Assembly: GCA_034096865.1 (NCBI GenBank)
Contig: JAWQFJ010001840.1
Coordinates: 45,001 to 77,721, forward strand
From: Theodoxus fluviatilis
Lineage: Eukaryota > Mollusca > Gastropoda > Cycloneritida > Neritidae
DNA: 32,721 bases
Reading direction: 5' to 3'
Under the pieces are notes generated by a model. It had not been told where the DNA came from. It ran no database searches and saw only the letters and a program-made list of their open reading frames with translations. Of this stretch, positions 30,160-32,721 are shown piece by piece; the stretch's first letter is position 1, and every line of letters begins with the position of its first letter. Position numbers and translations under genes: made by a program.

Positions 30160-32089
30160 ATGCTTGCATGTTTGCGTGCATACAGGAGCATGTCTTTATT
30201 CTTGGTGAATGTAATGAAATAAATCCTAATTTAAGTACTTTATTGGTTGAAAAGATTTCTTTATATGCATCTCCAGAGACTTACAATATATTTTGCTTAT
30301 GCTTTTGGGTTTGTCTCTGTATATATATATATATATATATATGAGGCTGTGCCAAAACGTGCCATTTCGGACCCCATGTGTGTTTGGAAAGCAAGTCTAA
30401 TTAACTGGATTACCCCAACATGTTTACATGCATTGTGCTTTGAAAAGGGGAGTTTGATGAATGCTTTTTTATGTTTTTAAGCTTGTTGCTGTTGTGAATG
30501 TCAAATAAAAGAATAAAATGTTTCAAACATACACCGGAAACGGCCCCAAAACATTTTGGACATTTTGGTGTCCTCTGGAAACTTTCGATTTTTCATGATC
30601 TGCATCACTGCATCGGTTTTAATCTGCGTATTTCATACAGTCTAAGCATGCAACTCGTTGTAGAATGTGCAACAATCGTAATTAGAACCAGAATTTACCG
30701 AAAATCTCGCTCAGTAAATAGCCGTTTTTTTCGAAGGGCTCATGTCCGCAGACCAACATGTTTACAGATTCGATTTCGCCAGTCTTGGTGCTTTGAATGG
30801 CATCCATTTTGGATGAAAACGATAGTTTCGTATTCGAGGAAATAAAAGCAGTGTGTTACATTTGAGTCAGAATCTGCGAAGTTATTGTATCTTGCAGCAA
30901 AACAAATCGATGAAGTTTAATGTCCGAATGTTACGTTTGACCAATTTCGTTATTTTTGCAATTTTCACAAAGAAGTTCGCGACCATTTGATACGAAAGCG
31001 TGGAAACCACTAGCTTTGCTTCTACGGCATTTCCGGTCTGTGGATTCGATTGTGAATTATGGAGACGACGATCCGAAAAGGTGAGAAAATATTTTACTGT
31101 CTGCTCAGGACAAGGTGTTACGCGTGACCTGTTGTTACGTTTTACAGATAATTCTTCTCTCTGCGAATTGAATTAGCTTATAATAACTGCTTGCTACTTT
31201 TGGGAGGCAAATATGATGGAAGAAAAATACAATCCTCTGGCCAGTTTTTGTCCCGCGGGTTTTTAGTGACCAAATGTGGAGAAATCACTGATCTCGGACA
31301 TGGTTCTGTTTATGTCCGTGTTACGATTCAGGAGGACACGTTCATGTCAGTGTAACAATTTAGGAAAAGACGTTTATGCCCTTGTAACGATTGTAGCCAA
31401 AGCTGAAAAAATGCATTTGGGTTAGCAGGGGTCCCGAAGGAATATTTTCATGGGACTGTTTTATCCCCCACCCCACCCCCCACCCCAACAACAACGAAAA
31501 AAAAGAATCGAAGATTCTTTTTTAAATTAAGATTTTGCAAGGAGTTTACGTACAACCAATTACATTTTCGATTGAATTGAGAACCTTGACAATCTTGGAT
31601 TCTACTTTTCAAATCTGAATATTTTCTGTTGGTTTTGCCAGTAGAAACAGAAAGTTATTGGTTGTTTTGTGTTGCAGGTGTTGGGGTGTGAAACATCCGA
31701 AGTGTATGTGAGGTTCATGTGTCAGGCCAGGACTTCTTCTTTTGGGACAGCTGCCCAGAAGAATATTAGGAGGATATGCTGGTTTTCCTGTGCAAATCAA
31801 AGAAAGTCAACATTGAAATAGACACCAAGCGGTCTACAAACTGCTGCCAGCTGTACTTCTTTAAATGACTTTGCCTTGAAGGCTAACATTTCATGATAGT
31901 GCCACATTGTGTTTGTTGTTTTGACATGGTATCAATGTTTGTCAAGTATACCCTTTTCCTGTTTCATTGTGTTGCTATTTAGGATAAGATATGTTTTGAA
32001 AAGAAAACATGCCATGTTTTCTAACACATACCATTAAGATTATAATTTTTATAATTTGCTGTTTGATAATCAGATTCTAATTGAGTGCA
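30160..32089 (+). other. Presumed second intron of the KIAA0930-like gene; no exon found
   Basis: AT-rich sequence with a (TA)n run at 30320-30342. A weak exon-like pair (ATG at 31059 with donor at 31081; acceptor at 31677) does not give an open product. I saw no match to downstream DUF2045 sequence. Confidence 0.4.
30320..30342. repeat. (TA)n microsatellite
   Basis: An uninterrupted TA run of 23 bp. Confidence 0.95.
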
Positions 32090-32721
32090 TTGAGTCTTTT
32101 CCTGTCCAGCTATAGAGCGTAACGCAAGACAGGTAGAACGCTATTTTGACCTGGTTTTGAACATATTACTTTTGATTGCATTTTAATGTTTTATATGTAC
32201 CTAGTCTTTAGGTTAAAAATGTATTCTAAATGTCTATTTGAATATTGTAGTTATTTTTGACATTTTGATTGATTTCATGTCCACTGACTCCATGTAACAC
32301 GTAACAGGTAGAACGCAGATTTGACCTGTTTTGAACATGATGTTACTTTTTTGTGTGTTTTGATGCTCCATAATTACCTAATCTTCAAAATATGACTGTA
32401 TCCAAAAGGTTTATTTAATATTATAGTTGTCATTTTTGACATTTTGAATGATTTCATGTCCACTGACTCCATGTAACACGTGACAGGTAGAACGCAGATT
32501 TGACCTGTTTTGAACATGATGTTACTTTTTTGTGTGTTTTGATGTTCCATAATTACCTAATCTTCAAAATATGACTGTATCCAAAAGGTTTATTTAATAT
32601 TATAGTTGTCATTTTTGACATTTTGAATGATTTCATGTCCACTGACAACAGTGTAACACGTGACAGGTAGAATGCTGTTATGACTTGCTTTGAACATGTT
32701 TTGCTATTGTTTCTGTTTTCA
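32090..32721. repeat. 179-bp tandem repeat, about 3.5 copies, running off the right edge
   Basis: The landmark ccactgac occurs at 32281 (from base 2 of the motif), 32460 and 32639, spaced 179 bp. The copies share gtaacacgtgacaggtagaa, tttgacctgttttgaacatg and a caaaatatgactgtatccaa block. A more diverged copy starts near 32090. The two middle copies are almost identical. The monomer length is in the range typical of animal satellites, and the array extends beyond the window. Confidence 0.88.

Noticed and set aside
31059..31835. A possible two-exon gene (ATG at 31059, donor 31081, acceptor 31677)
   Set aside because: Joining the pieces in phase meets a stop after a few codons and another later. 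The text between is gene-like in composition but I recognise no family.

Overview
The window is animal nuclear DNA, most likely from a mollusc and probably a gastropod snail. Three things point there. Coding sequence is split by GT-AG introns. C-type lectin exons, LINE tails, Tc1/mariner elements and a dispersed repeat with an 'attcgtaagaggc' core are all present. Simple and tandem repeats cover about a third of the bases (my own sum of array lengths, about 11.5 kb). No bacterial gene, operon or CRISPR array was seen. The species assignment is inference.

Three host gene pieces can be supported. (1) A C-type lectin domain (CTLD) gene on the + strand has exons at 1490-1672 and 6401-6649. The splice phases match, but the reading frame carries an in-frame TGA and a one-base slip at a T8 run. 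(2) A CTLD 3' terminal exon on the - strand (16298-16069) is intact and has the same intron phase, so the two lectin genes point towards each other. (3) The first two coding exons of a KIAA0930-like (DUF2045) gene lie on the + strand at 23557-23701 and 29732-29889, joined across a 6.0-kb intron. A weaker candidate is a cysteine-rich exon on the - strand at 9733-9519.

Mobile DNA: a Tc1 element with an intact 339-residue DD34E transposase (20222 to about 21768); a dead mariner-type element on the - strand (25866-27083); two LINE ORF2 3' ends (10641-10118 on - and about 13940-14400 on +); a broken LINE ORF1 on the - strand (15308-14400) whose coiled coil contains six 69-bp tandem repeats; and several copies of a SINE-like repeat.

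Tandem arrays, left to right: 9 bp (511-1057), 31 bp (2026-2211), GT-rich (3091-3806), 11 bp (4027-4332), 45 bp (4824-6000), 39 bp (7267-8487), TC-rich (10660-10880 and 12188-13200), 12 bp (13512-13663), 69 bp (14742-15155), C-rich (16318-16900), 30 bp (16993-20211, ending at an assembly gap), 10/20 bp (21773-21857), (CCAT)n (27838-28276), compound (CA)n(GA)n, GGAC/GGAG (29975-30159) and 179 bp (about 32090 to the window end). Many arrays have periods divisible by three, so they hold long open frames that are not genes.

I found no convincing new multi-gene system. The most interesting signal is structural. Lectin introns appear to collect tandem arrays, and the largest array seems to have started inside a SINE copy whose head is still readable at its left edge.
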